Origin: Candidatus Poseidonia sp.
Lineage (GTDB): Archaea > Thermoplasmatota > Poseidoniia > Poseidoniales > Poseidoniaceae
Direction: 5' to 3'
Assembly: GCA_030827365.1 (NCBI GenBank)
Contig: JAUREO010000008.1
Location: 1 to 54,613, forward strand
Length of the DNA: 54,613 bases
The translations under genes were made by a program, and so were the position numbers. The first letter of the stretch is position 1; every line of letters begins with the position of its first letter. Positions 34,569 to 42,199 of this stretch are shown one piece after another. The notes under the pieces are model-generated. The model did not search any database and was not told the origin of the DNA. It saw only the letters and a program-made list of their open reading frames with translations.

Positions 34569-34575
34569 CGAGAAG

Positions 34576-35511
34576 TTGTCGAGTGAAGAGCTTCGCATAC
34601 CTCACGACCGAGGGCATATATTGTGGACAAGTGAAGGCGGTCCCGAACGTATACTCCTCGCAAGTTTTGACAGGTGGACGACTTCAATCCTTGGCGATGA
34701 TGGGATTACAGACCTCATTATGGCCGAAGGACCAACAATGGAGGCAAAAATTATTACTAAACAAAATGGAATCATTGCTGGATGCGCAGCAGTTGATTAC
34801 ATGCTCCAAATTTGGTGCCCAGATATCCAAGTGACTTGGCAAGCGAATGATGGAAAATCAATACAATCAGGAGACACACTTGCGGGACTAAAAGGAAGTG
34901 CAAAATCGCTTCTTCTGATGGAACGATCGATACTTAATATTCTTGGCCAATTGTCTGGCATTGCAACAGAAACGAATCGATGGGCAAAAATTGCTCCTAA
35001 ACAAATTGCTTGCACAAGAAAAACAGTATGGGGCATTCTTGACAAGTGGGCGGTCCATGTTGGCGGAGGATTGACGCATCGACTAAACAAGAGCGATGCT
35101 CGAATGATAAAAGAAAACGACTTGGCAGCCATGGAAAGCGAAGGTCATAACCACGCAGAACGTCTTTCTTCATATCTGTCAAAAGTTCAAGATGGGGAAT
35201 ATGGTGCCTTTCTTGAAGTAGAAGTAAGAACTCCAAAAGAGGCTATGATTGCTGCAGGTATGTGGAAATCACTTGGTAAAGAGGATAAACTTGTGATTAT
35301 GCTCGACAATATGTCACCAAAAGAATGCAAAGAAATTGCCGAGGAAATGGAACAATATGACCTTCGCCAGCATGTTGTCCTCGAGGCAAGTGGGGGAATT
35401 ACATTCGAACAATTATCAGATTGGAAAGAATGTACTTTAGATGTATTAAGCACGAGTGCTTTGAACCGAGGAACCCAACCCCTTGATATTACGATGCTTT
35501 TTGATGAATAA
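34576..35511 (+). CDS. nadC: Quinolinate phosphoribosyltransferase
   Basis: Converts quinolinate and PRPP to nicotinate mononucleotide, the entry to NAD. Motifs present: ACTRKTVWG, the substrate-binding HRLNKSDARMIKEND, LEVEVRT, VIMLDNMSP and LEASGGI with the phosphate loop, followed by STSALNR. Length 311 is slightly above bacterial NadC. Start is TTG (34576), supported by the AGGAGGT site. NadA/NadB are not in the window. The phosphopantothenate gene follows 11 bases later, so two cofactor-synthesis steps (NAD and CoA) share a transcript. Confidence 0.93.
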   Translation: MSSEELRIPHDRGHILWTSEGGPERILLASFDRWTTSILGDDGITDLIMAEGPTMEAKIITKQNGIIAGCAAVDYMLQIWCPDIQVTWQANDGKSIQSGDTLAGLKGSAKSLLLMERSILNILGQLSGIATETNRWAKIAPKQIACTRKTVWGILDKWAVHVGGGLTHRLNKSDARMIKENDLAAMESEGHNHAERLSSYLSKVQDGEYGAFLEVEVRTPKEAMIAAGMWKSLGKEDKLVIMLDNMSPKECKEIAEEMEQYDLRQHVVLEASGGITFEQLSDWKECTLDVLSTSALNRGTQPLDITMLFDE

Positions 35512-35513
35512 AT

Positions 35514-35519
35514 GGTGAT
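35514..35519 (+). promoter_or_regulatory. GGTGAT ribosome binding site for a TTG start
   Basis: GGTGAT lies 3 bases before the TTG at 35523, directly after the nadC stop, and supports that non-ATG start for the ligase gene. Confidence 0.55.
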
Positions 35520-35522
35520 TTT

Positions 35523-36266
35523 TTGTCCCAACATGTAGCAGACCCCTCCCATCCTCGTTACGCATCGTTATTGCAACGTCAAAAAATGGAGCGAGCAATG
35601 TCTCTTGGTATGTTAGCCGACAGTGCTCTTATTGCTCATGGTCGAGGTGAAGCGTTTGATTATCTCCTCGGCGAACAAACCCATCCATTTGCTACCGAAG
35701 CAATACACCAAGCAATTGCCGCATTGAAAAAAGGAGAACGACCAGTGCTCTGTGTTAATGGAAACACCGTCGCTCTTGCTGGACGAGAAATGCTTGAATT
35801 AGCATCACGCCTTTCGTGTCCTATCGAAATTAACATTTTTTATCGAACCGATGCAAGAATCCAAGCCTTACAAAATGAATTGAATGAATTGAATCAAGCC
35901 TACGATTTTCGAGTTGAGATATTAGGTGCCATGCCAGATGCAGAAATTTCAGGCTTAAGGGGCCCAAGAGCGAAATGTGAGTCAAGGGGGATTTACTCCT
36001 CCGACGTTGTCTTTGTTCCACTTGAGGATGGTGATCGATGTGAGGCACTTGTAGCAATGGGAAAAACGGTCATTGTGGTTGACCTTAATCCGTTATCTCG
36101 TAGTGCTTCTAAGGCATCAATAACAATCGTCAATGAATTGTCTCGAACAATTCAAACTATCAATCAAATTCTTTCAAATCATCAACCTACAGAACTGAAT
36201 CCTCAATATTCAAATGAGGACATATTACATCGTGCACTTCAAGCCATTCGGGAAGGAATTCGGTGA
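35523..36266 (+). CDS. 4-phosphopantoate-beta-alanine ligase (archaeal phosphopantothenate synthetase)
   Basis: The 247-residue protein has the hallmark features of the archaeal enzyme that joins 4-phosphopantoate and beta-alanine for coenzyme A: HPRYASL near the start, GRGEAFDYLLGE, PVLCVNGNTVALAG, NIFYRTDARIQAL, VVFVPLEDGDRCEAL and VVDLNPLSRSASKASITIV. This replaces bacterial PanC/PanK-type steps, so it also marks the organism as archaeal. Start TTG 35523 is supported by a GGTGAT site and by HPRYASL being close to the usual N-terminus. It ends 2 bases from the convergent dehydrogenase. Confidence 0.95.
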   Translation: MSQHVADPSHPRYASLLQRQKMERAMSLGMLADSALIAHGRGEAFDYLLGEQTHPFATEAIHQAIAALKKGERPVLCVNGNTVALAGREMLELASRLSCPIEINIFYRTDARIQALQNELNELNQAYDFRVEILGAMPDAEISGLRGPRAKCESRGIYSSDVVFVPLEDGDRCEALVAMGKTVIVVDLNPLSRSASKASITIVNELSRTIQTINQILSNHQPTELNPQYSNEDILHRALQAIREGIR

Positions 36267-36268
36267 AA

Positions 36269-37453
36269 TCAAAATTTTTCGTCCAAGATATCAGCTAGGC
36301 GTGTTGCAATCGAAGTACCAACTTGACTGCAAGAAGCAAAACCCCCAATATCGTAAGTGAGTTCTTTTCCATCTTTGAGATGCGAAGCAACACTCTGGTC
36401 GATGCATTGTGCTACCTCAAGCAAATCTCCATCGGAATGCTTGCGACCGAGGTATTCCATCATCATTTGAATCGAATTGATGGATGCAATTGGGTTGACT
36501 TTGTTTTGGCCAGCATGTTTTGGAGAAGAGCCGTGAACTGGTTCAAAGAAGGCATGATGGTCACCAATATTGCCAGATGCAGCCATGCCCATTCCCCCTT
36601 GAAGAACAGCTCCGAGGTCAGTTGCAATATCTCCAAACATGTTCGAGGTCACCACGACATCGTAATGTTCTGGATTTCGTGTGAGCCATTGTGTAAATGC
36701 GTCGATGTATCCATAATCCGCTTCTGTATCTGGATAATCTGCTGAGACTTCATCGAAGACCCTTCGAAACAATTGACAACCCCTTGTCACATTTGATTTG
36801 TCAATGCAAGTAACCCTTCGAACCCCGTCTGCAGGTGCCCCATTTCTTGTTTCTGCAATTTCAAAACCCATTCGAATCAGCCGAGATGAACCTTTTCGGG
36901 ATATAGGTCGTGCATCATAGGCGACTTCACCTTCAAGTCCAGGAAATTCCATTGGCGGGGGCTCATACTCTTCTCGTCCAAGTGCCCTGTCAGCACTTCT
37001 TCGAAGTAGGGCATGATACAATCCTTCCGTATTTTCACGAAGGATGGTCATATCGACCATACCTGGTTTCCAAACTTGAGTAAACTCACCGTGAATTTTG
37101 TGACGTACACCTTCGTATAACTTGATTGGACGAACATTTGCATACAAATCAAGACCACTACGTAAGCCGAGAATCACAGAACCTCCAGCCAAATCACCAT
37201 TTGGCAATCGTACACCAGGTGCACCGATAGCGCCGAGGAAAATTGCATCAGCTTCGTTTTTACAAAAATCAAATGAACCTTCTTCCCACTCTTTTCCAGT
37301 TTCTTTGTAGTATTGTCCACCACAAGGAATGACGGTTTGTTCAAATCCAGCATTGGTATGTTGCTCAATGGTTTGGAGAATTTTCTGAGCCTCGACCGCG
37401 ACCTCTCTACCGGTTCCGTCACCTGGAAGAATTGCAACACGGTAGTCGCTCAT
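36269..37453 (-). CDS. Isocitrate/isopropylmalate dehydrogenase family, NADP-type cofactor pocket
   Basis: The 394-residue beta-decarboxylating dehydrogenase has AILPGDGTGREV, LRSGLDLYANVRPIK, RENTEGLYHALL and MFGDIATDLGAVLQGGMGMA, with the conserved Asp residues that bind the metal. Cofactor loop: HGSSPKHAGQNKVNP. In this family Lys-Tyr at the PK[YH]AG position marks NADP users and Asp-Ile marks NAD users, so Lys-His points to NADP (inference). The substrate helix keeps Ser but has Ile where isocitrate enzymes have Asn, so isocitrate versus isopropylmalate or a homologue is unresolved. The ATG at 37453 matches the family start. Divergent from the gene at 37648. Confidence 0.85.
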   Translation of the reverse strand: MSDYRVAILPGDGTGREVAVEAQKILQTIEQHTNAGFEQTVIPCGGQYYKETGKEWEEGSFDFCKNEADAIFLGAIGAPGVRLPNGDLAGGSVILGLRSGLDLYANVRPIKLYEGVRHKIHGEFTQVWKPGMVDMTILRENTEGLYHALLRRSADRALGREEYEPPPMEFPGLEGEVAYDARPISRKGSSRLIRMGFEIAETRNGAPADGVRRVTCIDKSNVTRGCQLFRRVFDEVSADYPDTEADYGYIDAFTQWLTRNPEHYDVVVTSNMFGDIATDLGAVLQGGMGMAASGNIGDHHAFFEPVHGSSPKHAGQNKVNPIASINSIQMMMEYLGRKHSDGDLLEVAQCIDQSVASHLKDGKELTYDIGGFASCSQVGTSIATRLADILDEKF

Positions 37454-37559
37454 AGTTTCTGCCAAAAGAAACCCATACATGAACAAAACCCTCAACAAAT
37501 GTGGTGGCTTTTCCGAACAAAAACCCCCTTGTTTCCTGTGGAACTCTCGTATTTCGACG

Positions 37560-37578
37560 TGAGAAGCAGGTCTTCTCA
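37560..37578. other. Perfect 7-base-pair hairpin in the 194-base divergent region
   Basis: TGAGAAG-CAGGT-CTTCTCA forms a 7-bp stem with a 5-base loop. It lies 69 bases before the ATG at 37648 and 106 bases upstream of the dehydrogenase start. It has no following T-run, so it is not a typical terminator; an operator or RNA leader element is possible. Confidence 0.35.
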
Positions 37579-37647
37579 TTTCCAATTGAAAAAAAGAGGT
37601 CCTACGTTGGGGGAGGCTTGATAGGCTGTCAATCCGCAGAGGAAAGT

Positions 37648-38289
37648 ATGTCCGAGCACAAAAGTCACGAGAACAAATCTGGGATAAAGATTGGCGATTT
37701 GCCAGAAGAAATCCAACAACTTAACGACATCATGCTCGGCATACAACCCGATTGGAATTTTATGGATTGGTTGGCAGAAAAAGCATTGATGGAAATGGAG
37801 TTAATCGAGTGTGATTTGGAGCGGGAGCGCCTCCACGCAGAACAACGACTTCACAGAATTCAAGACATTGCGCGGCGATTTCCGAATGACATTGACGAAG
37901 AGGACCCCTATCAAAAAAATCTGTTTGATTGTTTTGATGTAGAACAATCCAGTTCTTTTTCACATTTATCCGATAGAGCGCAAGCACCAGAAGAATTGAA
38001 TGCAGACACTGCGTTTGTCAACATGTTTGTCGATGTAAACCCAGACACTAATTTTGATGACCCACTTCTTGCAATTTCGTGCCAAATCATCTTGATGGGT
38101 GTCGAAAAGTGTGTTGCGAAAGGCCAACCTTATGCAACCATTGAAACCATCATTACGCAAGCGAAAAACCACAATTTGACAGCGGAAGAAACCGATGAAG
38201 CACTTGATTTTTTGATTTCATCAGACCAAATCATTGAAATTGATGATGATTGTTTCATTCTCAACGACTTTGAGGATGAAAAGTCTTGA
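37648..38289 (+). CDS. Acidic protein with helical hairpin and possible C-terminal winged helix
   Basis: The 213-residue protein is strongly acidic. Residues about 25-80 form a helical, coiled-coil-like region (EKALMEMELIECDLERERLH), the middle is disordered-looking, and the last 60 residues (around KGQPYATIETIITQAKNHNL to SDQIIEIDDDCFIL) have the helix-helix-helix-hairpin pattern of a winged helix, resembling the C-terminal wing domain of MCM or Cdc6-type replication proteins. I recognise no family for the whole. The ATG at 37648 follows AGGAAAG. It is followed after 39 bases by two membrane proteins, which may be in the same transcript. Confidence 0.6.
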   Translation: MSEHKSHENKSGIKIGDLPEEIQQLNDIMLGIQPDWNFMDWLAEKALMEMELIECDLERERLHAEQRLHRIQDIARRFPNDIDEEDPYQKNLFDCFDVEQSSSFSHLSDRAQAPEELNADTAFVNMFVDVNPDTNFDDPLLAISCQIILMGVEKCVAKGQPYATIETIITQAKNHNLTAEETDEALDFLISSDQIIEIDDDCFILNDFEDEKS

Positions 38290-38328
38290 CAAATTTAGTT
38301 TTGAAAATTCAAATTTGAGTTGGTCTAG

Positions 38329-38649
38329 GTGGCGAAAAAAGAGCATGCACAACGAGTATTAGATGCACTTAAAACCTCAAAACGCCTCAAAGTACGCTCT
38401 TTCGTTGTCTCAATCGTTTTGTTGTTGATGGGAGTCATCGCATTTTTTCAAGAGTTCAACCTCACGCTCATTCTTGGTGTTGAACTTTTGCTTTTCGTTT
38501 TCCTCTCGTTCAGCATCGATCGTCAACGTCAATTAGTTGAATACAACATTGATTTAGGCTTCAAGAAATTAGGATGGTCAAAACCTGAAAAAATGGATGA
38601 AGAAATGATCAGAAACCTAAAGAAAATAGTTGGCGTTGAAGAAAAATGA
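38329..38649 (+). CDS. Small two-helix membrane protein, unknown
   Basis: From a GTG at 38329 the frame codes for 106 residues: a basic N-terminus (AKKEHAQRVLDALKTSKRLK), two membrane segments near residues 24-40 and 46-62 joined by a short loop (QEFNL), then a charged helical C-terminus. The positive N-terminus predicts both ends in the cytoplasm. No family is recognised. Its stop overlaps the next start as ATGA, a strong sign of translational coupling, so the two proteins are probably partners. Confidence 0.65.
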   Translation: MAKKEHAQRVLDALKTSKRLKVRSFVVSIVLLLMGVIAFFQEFNLTLILGVELLLFVFLSFSIDRQRQLVEYNIDLGFKKLGWSKPEKMDEEMIRNLKKIVGVEEK

Positions 38650-39353
38650 AACAAAACATCGTTCATTTACTCAATGCAAAACCATCTCCATTCCATTCGG
38701 TTTATTTTTGGTCGTTTCATTTACCGATGGCTGTTGCTATTGTTTCATTGTTTTTCTTTCAACTCTTCTTCATCCAAGTTGTTCATGCTGCGATGATGAT
38801 TTTGGTTCAAGTCACCACGATGCTGCTTCAATTTTCTTTTTGGAATAAGAGTGAGCTCCTGAGAAAAATGGAATTAGAAAAATTGTTACTAAAAATGGAT
38901 GCGAGCTGGGATGTTGTTCGAGAAATGGCCAGTACGGAAGAAGAAGTCGATGCATTGTATCAGGCATACACCAAAGTGCATTTTCAATCACCCGAATCCA
39001 TAGCACCATTGTTGCAAAGAGCAAAGGATGAAAAAGGGCCATCATGGGGAAAAGAAGAGAGTCCTCTCTTAGCAAATACAAAAAGACGAGATGCAATTGC
39101 AACATCATCGATTTATGACGGACTTGATGGACCGCTTCAAAGAGGAGAAAAAATCGTCGAAGAAGCGAATCAAAAGTATGCAGAAGAGGCACAGGTGCGA
39201 TGGGAAAAGGCTGAGAAAAATGACCCGGATTTGATTGAGGCCGGGGTCGAACGACTTGGCGATTTACTTCAAACAGATTGGTTTGAGAAAAATGCAGAAA
39301 AAGGGGCGGTATCGAGACTTATGAAGAACAAGCAGCCCGAGATGCCCGAATAG
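38646..39353 (+). CDS. Membrane protein with long cytoplasmic helical domain, unknown
   Basis: The 235-residue protein begins with a mixed, then strongly hydrophobic region (about residues 20-65, PMAVAIVSLFFFQLFFIQVV and beyond) giving one or two membrane helices, followed by about 165 soluble residues rich in Glu, Lys and Ala (for example DASWDVVREMASTEEEVDAL). No enzyme motif is visible. The start overlaps the preceding stop by 4 bases (ATGA). The sugar nucleotidyltransferase follows 37 bases later and might belong to the same unit, but composition and spacing do not prove it. Confidence 0.65.
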   Translation: MKQNIVHLLNAKPSPFHSVYFWSFHLPMAVAIVSLFFFQLFFIQVVHAAMMILVQVTTMLLQFSFWNKSELLRKMELEKLLLKMDASWDVVREMASTEEEVDALYQAYTKVHFQSPESIAPLLQRAKDEKGPSWGKEESPLLANTKRRDAIATSSIYDGLDGPLQRGEKIVEEANQKYAEEAQVRWEKAEKNDPDLIEAGVERLGDLLQTDWFEKNAEKGAVSRLMKNKQPEMPE

Positions 39354-39390
39354 AGAAGAAACCATAGTCTTTGGAAAACTCCCATACGCT

Positions 39391-40137
39391 ATGGAAGTGC
39401 GAGCTATCTTAGTCACGGGGGGACTTGGTACTCGCCTGCTTCCCTTCACGGCTTACACTCAAAAATCCCTTCTCCCAATTTTTGATCGCCCAGTCTTGGA
39501 TTATTGTTTGGCAACTATTCGTGCTGCTGGAATTGATAAAATTACAATTATATCAAACAAATTCATCGACCAAATTGCTCACCACATCGGTTCCGGTATC
39601 CCTGGTGAGCAAATTCAATATGTCATTGAATCCAATCCGCAAGGTGTTTTACCTGCCATATCTTTAGCAAGATCTCATCATCAAGATTGCCGAATGCTCG
39701 TCTATTTTTCTGACAATATCACGACTGAGAATCTGAAAGACGAAGTTGAAAGATTTACACACGCTGTTGACCCTCCTGGATGCGTCATGCTCGGACGCAA
39801 AGAAGTGAACCCAGAGGCCTTTGGTGTAGCAGTGTTTGACGGGGAGACATTGGTTGATGTCGTCGAAAAACCACAACATCCTCCATCAAACATAGCGATT
39901 GGGGGAATTTATCTTTACGATGAAACATTTTGGTCAAAATTTGATCACGTGATGTCAAAAGAACCTAAGAACAACTCGATATCTGATATTAATCGAATCT
40001 ACATCAAAGAATCAAAAGCAAAATTGCTTTCAATCGGAACTGATACATGGCTGGATTGTGGTTCTCCAGATTCCTTATTGAAGGCAGCAAATCTTGCCAA
40101 AGAGGGAAAACTACGCCCAAACTCTCAAAACAAATGA
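39391..40137 (+). CDS. Sugar-phosphate nucleotidyltransferase (RmlA/GalU-like)
   Basis: The 248-residue protein has the nucleotidyltransferase signature GLGTRLLPFTAYTQKSLLPI (near residue 12), where the GxGTRL loop and the Lys-Pro/Lys-Ser region bind NTP and sugar phosphate, and VYFSDNITT with the metal-binding Asp. NPEAFGVAVFDGE and VVEKPQHPPSNIAIGGIYLY match sugar-binding strands of RmlA/GlmU-type enzymes. It makes an NDP-sugar from a sugar 1-phosphate; base and sugar are unspecified. It is followed after 9 bases by the UDP-sugar dehydrogenase-like gene, suggesting UDP-glucose as product (inference). Confidence 0.85.
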   Translation: MEVRAILVTGGLGTRLLPFTAYTQKSLLPIFDRPVLDYCLATIRAAGIDKITIISNKFIDQIAHHIGSGIPGEQIQYVIESNPQGVLPAISLARSHHQDCRMLVYFSDNITTENLKDEVERFTHAVDPPGCVMLGRKEVNPEAFGVAVFDGETLVDVVEKPQHPPSNIAIGGIYLYDETFWSKFDHVMSKEPKNNSISDINRIYIKESKAKLLSIGTDTWLDCGSPDSLLKAANLAKEGKLRPNSQNK

Positions 40138-40146
40138 GGAACGAAT

Positions 40147-40968
40147 ATGAACATAGGAATCATTGGTGCAGGGATGGTTGGAGGGACGATTGAAGCATGT
40201 TTTTCTTCAACTCATACGTTGTTTGTTCACGACCCCAAACGAGGAACTGAACTCGCCGAAATACTTCCTCATGTCGATTGTGTTTACATTTCAGTGCCTA
40301 CACCTTCTGGCCCAACGGGTGAATGTGACACCTCATTGGTTGAGCAAACTCTCGAATGTCTTCCAACGGGGATGACTGCGATTATCAAGAGTACAGTTAT
40401 TCCAGGAACAACCCAGCGATTTCACGATCAATTTCCGAATTTGAAAATTGCGTACTCACCGGAATTTTTGGTAGAGAGAAATCGAATTGATGATTTTTCA
40501 AATCAAGATTTTTTGGTGGTTGGAACTCATCATGCTGAGGTGGCACAACTTGTTTTTGAACATCATGTCCAAGCAGGGGTCATGCGAAACGAACAACTTT
40601 TCCATGTCACACCAACAGAGGCTGAATTGGTTAAATACACAAAAAATACATTTAACGCCCTGAAAGTAATTTTTGCGAATCAAATTTATGACTTATGTCA
40701 AAAATTAGAAGCGGATTATCAAGTGATTAAGAAAATAATTACAACAAATCATCCACAGAAAATTGGTGAACAGCATCTTGAACCTATGTTCGGAGCAAAC
40801 AGAGGATTTGGAGGCAAATGTTTGCCAAAGGATACACTCGCCTTATCAAAATTAGCCGAATCACTTGGTGTCAAATATCATCTTCTTGATGCTTTACAAA
40901 TCGATAATGAGTTTCTTAGAAAGATTTCAACTGGGCTGCCAAGTATGATTGATACGAATGATGATTAA
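40147..40968 (+). CDS. Short UDP-glucose/GDP-mannose dehydrogenase, lacking the C-terminal domain
   Basis: The N-terminal NAD-binding domain (GIIGAGMVGGTIEAC) and central dimerisation domain are present, with STVIPGTTQ, SPEFLVERN and the catalytic Cys225 in GFGGKCLPKD. Full-length enzymes of this family have about 430 residues with a third, NDP-binding domain; this one has 273 and ends about 40 residues after the catalytic Cys. Short versions are known in this family, so it may be functional with a reduced nucleotide site or a partner. It would convert UDP-glucose to UDP-glucuronate or similar. Upstream is a nucleotidyltransferase, downstream GtrA. Confidence 0.85.
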   Translation: MNIGIIGAGMVGGTIEACFSSTHTLFVHDPKRGTELAEILPHVDCVYISVPTPSGPTGECDTSLVEQTLECLPTGMTAIIKSTVIPGTTQRFHDQFPNLKIAYSPEFLVERNRIDDFSNQDFLVVGTHHAEVAQLVFEHHVQAGVMRNEQLFHVTPTEAELVKYTKNTFNALKVIFANQIYDLCQKLEADYQVIKKIITTNHPQKIGEQHLEPMFGANRGFGGKCLPKDTLALSKLAESLGVKYHLLDALQIDNEFLRKISTGLPSMIDTNDD

Positions 40969-41416
40969 GATGTCTAAACATACATCTTCTCTTTTCAAAA
41001 AAGGTTCACTTCAAAGATTTGGTATTGCTGGAGGATTCAACACATTGATTTTCTTGGTGCTGATGGAAGTTTTTTATTTCATGTTCCCCGAATCATTTGC
41101 AGCAATCATTTGGGCAACATCATGGATTATCTCGAGTTTCTTGGCTCATTTTGTCCATCGCTATTTTACCTTTGAAACAGATGAGCCAATGAAGAAAACC
41201 ATCCCGCTTGTGGCATTATTGTATTTTTCGGGCATGTTAGGCTCGACTTGGACGTACATGTTCTTCCTTGGTGCTTTGAGCATTCATATTCGTTACATTG
41301 CCCTTGGTAACGTTTTACTTTGGGGGGCAATCACTTGGATAAGTATGCGAATATTCATTTTCAAACATACCCATGCGGTCAAGTCGCATAGGATTCTAGC
41401 AGTTGAAGAGGTATAA
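40958..41416 (+). CDS. GtrA-like membrane protein (polyprenyl-linked sugar flippase family)
   Basis: The 152-residue protein has four membrane helices and the GtrA pattern: a short basic start, RFGIAGGFNTLIFLVLM, then FLAHFVHRYFTF between helices 2 and 3, and a C-terminal helix ending ISMRIFIFKH. GtrA proteins flip or transport bactoprenol/dolichol-linked sugars. ATGs at 40958, 40961 and 40970 are all possible starts; the first two overlap the end of the dehydrogenase gene, the last is 1 base after its stop. Context (two nucleotide-sugar genes) supports a surface glycan role. The 3' end overlaps the convergent DUF2237 gene by 38 bases. Confidence 0.8.
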   Translation: MMIKMSKHTSSLFKKGSLQRFGIAGGFNTLIFLVLMEVFYFMFPESFAAIIWATSWIISSFLAHFVHRYFTFETDEPMKKTIPLVALLYFSGMLGSTWTYMFFLGALSIHIRYIALGNVLLWGAITWISMRIFIFKHTHAVKSHRILAVEEV

Positions 41417-41798
41417 TCTCAAGCGCCCGTTCATTTGTTGCTTCCAAGTCGACTGGGCAAGCTGAACCTTGTTGGACAGCAGCTAACCATGTGGCTGCAC
41501 AAACACACCAAGAATCTCCTGGCTTGAGGCCGGGAAAATTAAACTGAGGCATTGGCGTAATCAAATCATTACCTTGACTCCTAGCAAATTCCAGAAAAGT
41601 TTCTGTCACAATACAACAGACAGTATGTGAACCACGGTCTGAAATGTCGGTGTTGCATCGACCATCTCTATACCAGCCTGTGAGCGGTTTGCATGAACAC
41701 TCTGCAATGACTTCTCCAAGCACATTTTTTTGTTGCACATCCACCTTCAAATGCTCCGCCCTTTTGAATTTGTGGAAAAAATCAACTTGAACTTCCAT
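41379..41798 (-). CDS. DUF2237 protein
   Basis: The 139-residue protein matches DUF2237 along most of its length: NVLGEVIAECSCKPLTGWYR, CNTDISDRGSHTVCCIVTE, GNDLITPMPQFNFPGLKPGD and WCVCAATWLAAVQQG, with several conserved cysteines. The family is widespread in bacteria and has no assigned function; the cysteines could bind metal. The start codon ATG directly abuts the stop of the upstream glutaredoxin gene (TGA then ATG), so the two are co-transcribed and probably translationally coupled, hinting at a redox link. Confidence 0.8.
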   Translation of the reverse strand: MEVQVDFFHKFKRAEHLKVDVQQKNVLGEVIAECSCKPLTGWYRDGRCNTDISDRGSHTVCCIVTETFLEFARSQGNDLITPMPQFNFPGLKPGDSWCVCAATWLAAVQQGSACPVDLEATNERALEIIPLQLLESYAT

Positions 41799-42107
41799 TC
41801 ATTTTTTCTTAAAAAATCTAAATTTCTTATCATTCTTCTCACCATACAACATACGATCCAATTTTCCCTTTTTCTCAAGATGAAGTAAATCATCAAACCC
41901 CCCAATTCGTTCACCATTGATGATGATTTGAGGGACGGTTTTCGCATTGTTGGTTTGTTGTTGAAAATAGGCTTGAACCGCAGGGTCGTCTGATAATCGA
42001 TGCTCTTCGAAATGAATTTTTTTCGAATAAAAAAATTGCTTAGATTGAGTACAAGCATGACAACCACGTCGTGTCCAAATATCTACTTGAACCCCATCTT
42101 TGCCCAT
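41799..42107 (-). CDS. Glutaredoxin
   Basis: The 102-residue protein has the thioredoxin fold with the active site RRGCHACTQSK (CxxC), the TVPQIIINGERIGGFDDL segment with the cis-Pro and GGxDD glutathione-binding motif, and strand VDIWTRRGC before the active site. It reduces disulfides with glutathione or another low-molecular thiol. The C-terminus is lysine-rich. The ATG at 42107 gives the normal length; the frame is open far upstream, but that region overlaps the divergent TerB-like gene. It is directly followed by DUF2237. Confidence 0.88.
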   Translation of the reverse strand: MGKDGVQVDIWTRRGCHACTQSKQFFYSKKIHFEEHRLSDDPAVQAYFQQQTNNAKTVPQIIINGERIGGFDDLLHLEKKGKLDRMLYGEKNDKKFRFFKKK

Positions 42108-42199
42108 GTCTTCGGGACGTGATTCTACAGTTTGAATATAGTGTACAATTGGTGAAAACCTCCGCTGAGTTCTTGAAGCAGAAAGTACCGCGCATATCC

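Noticed and set aside
40949..40968. Frameshift that would join the short UDP-sugar dehydrogenase to more coding sequence
   Set aside because: The frame beyond the stop is a complete, distinct GtrA protein with its own membrane helices, so the dehydrogenase really ends here.
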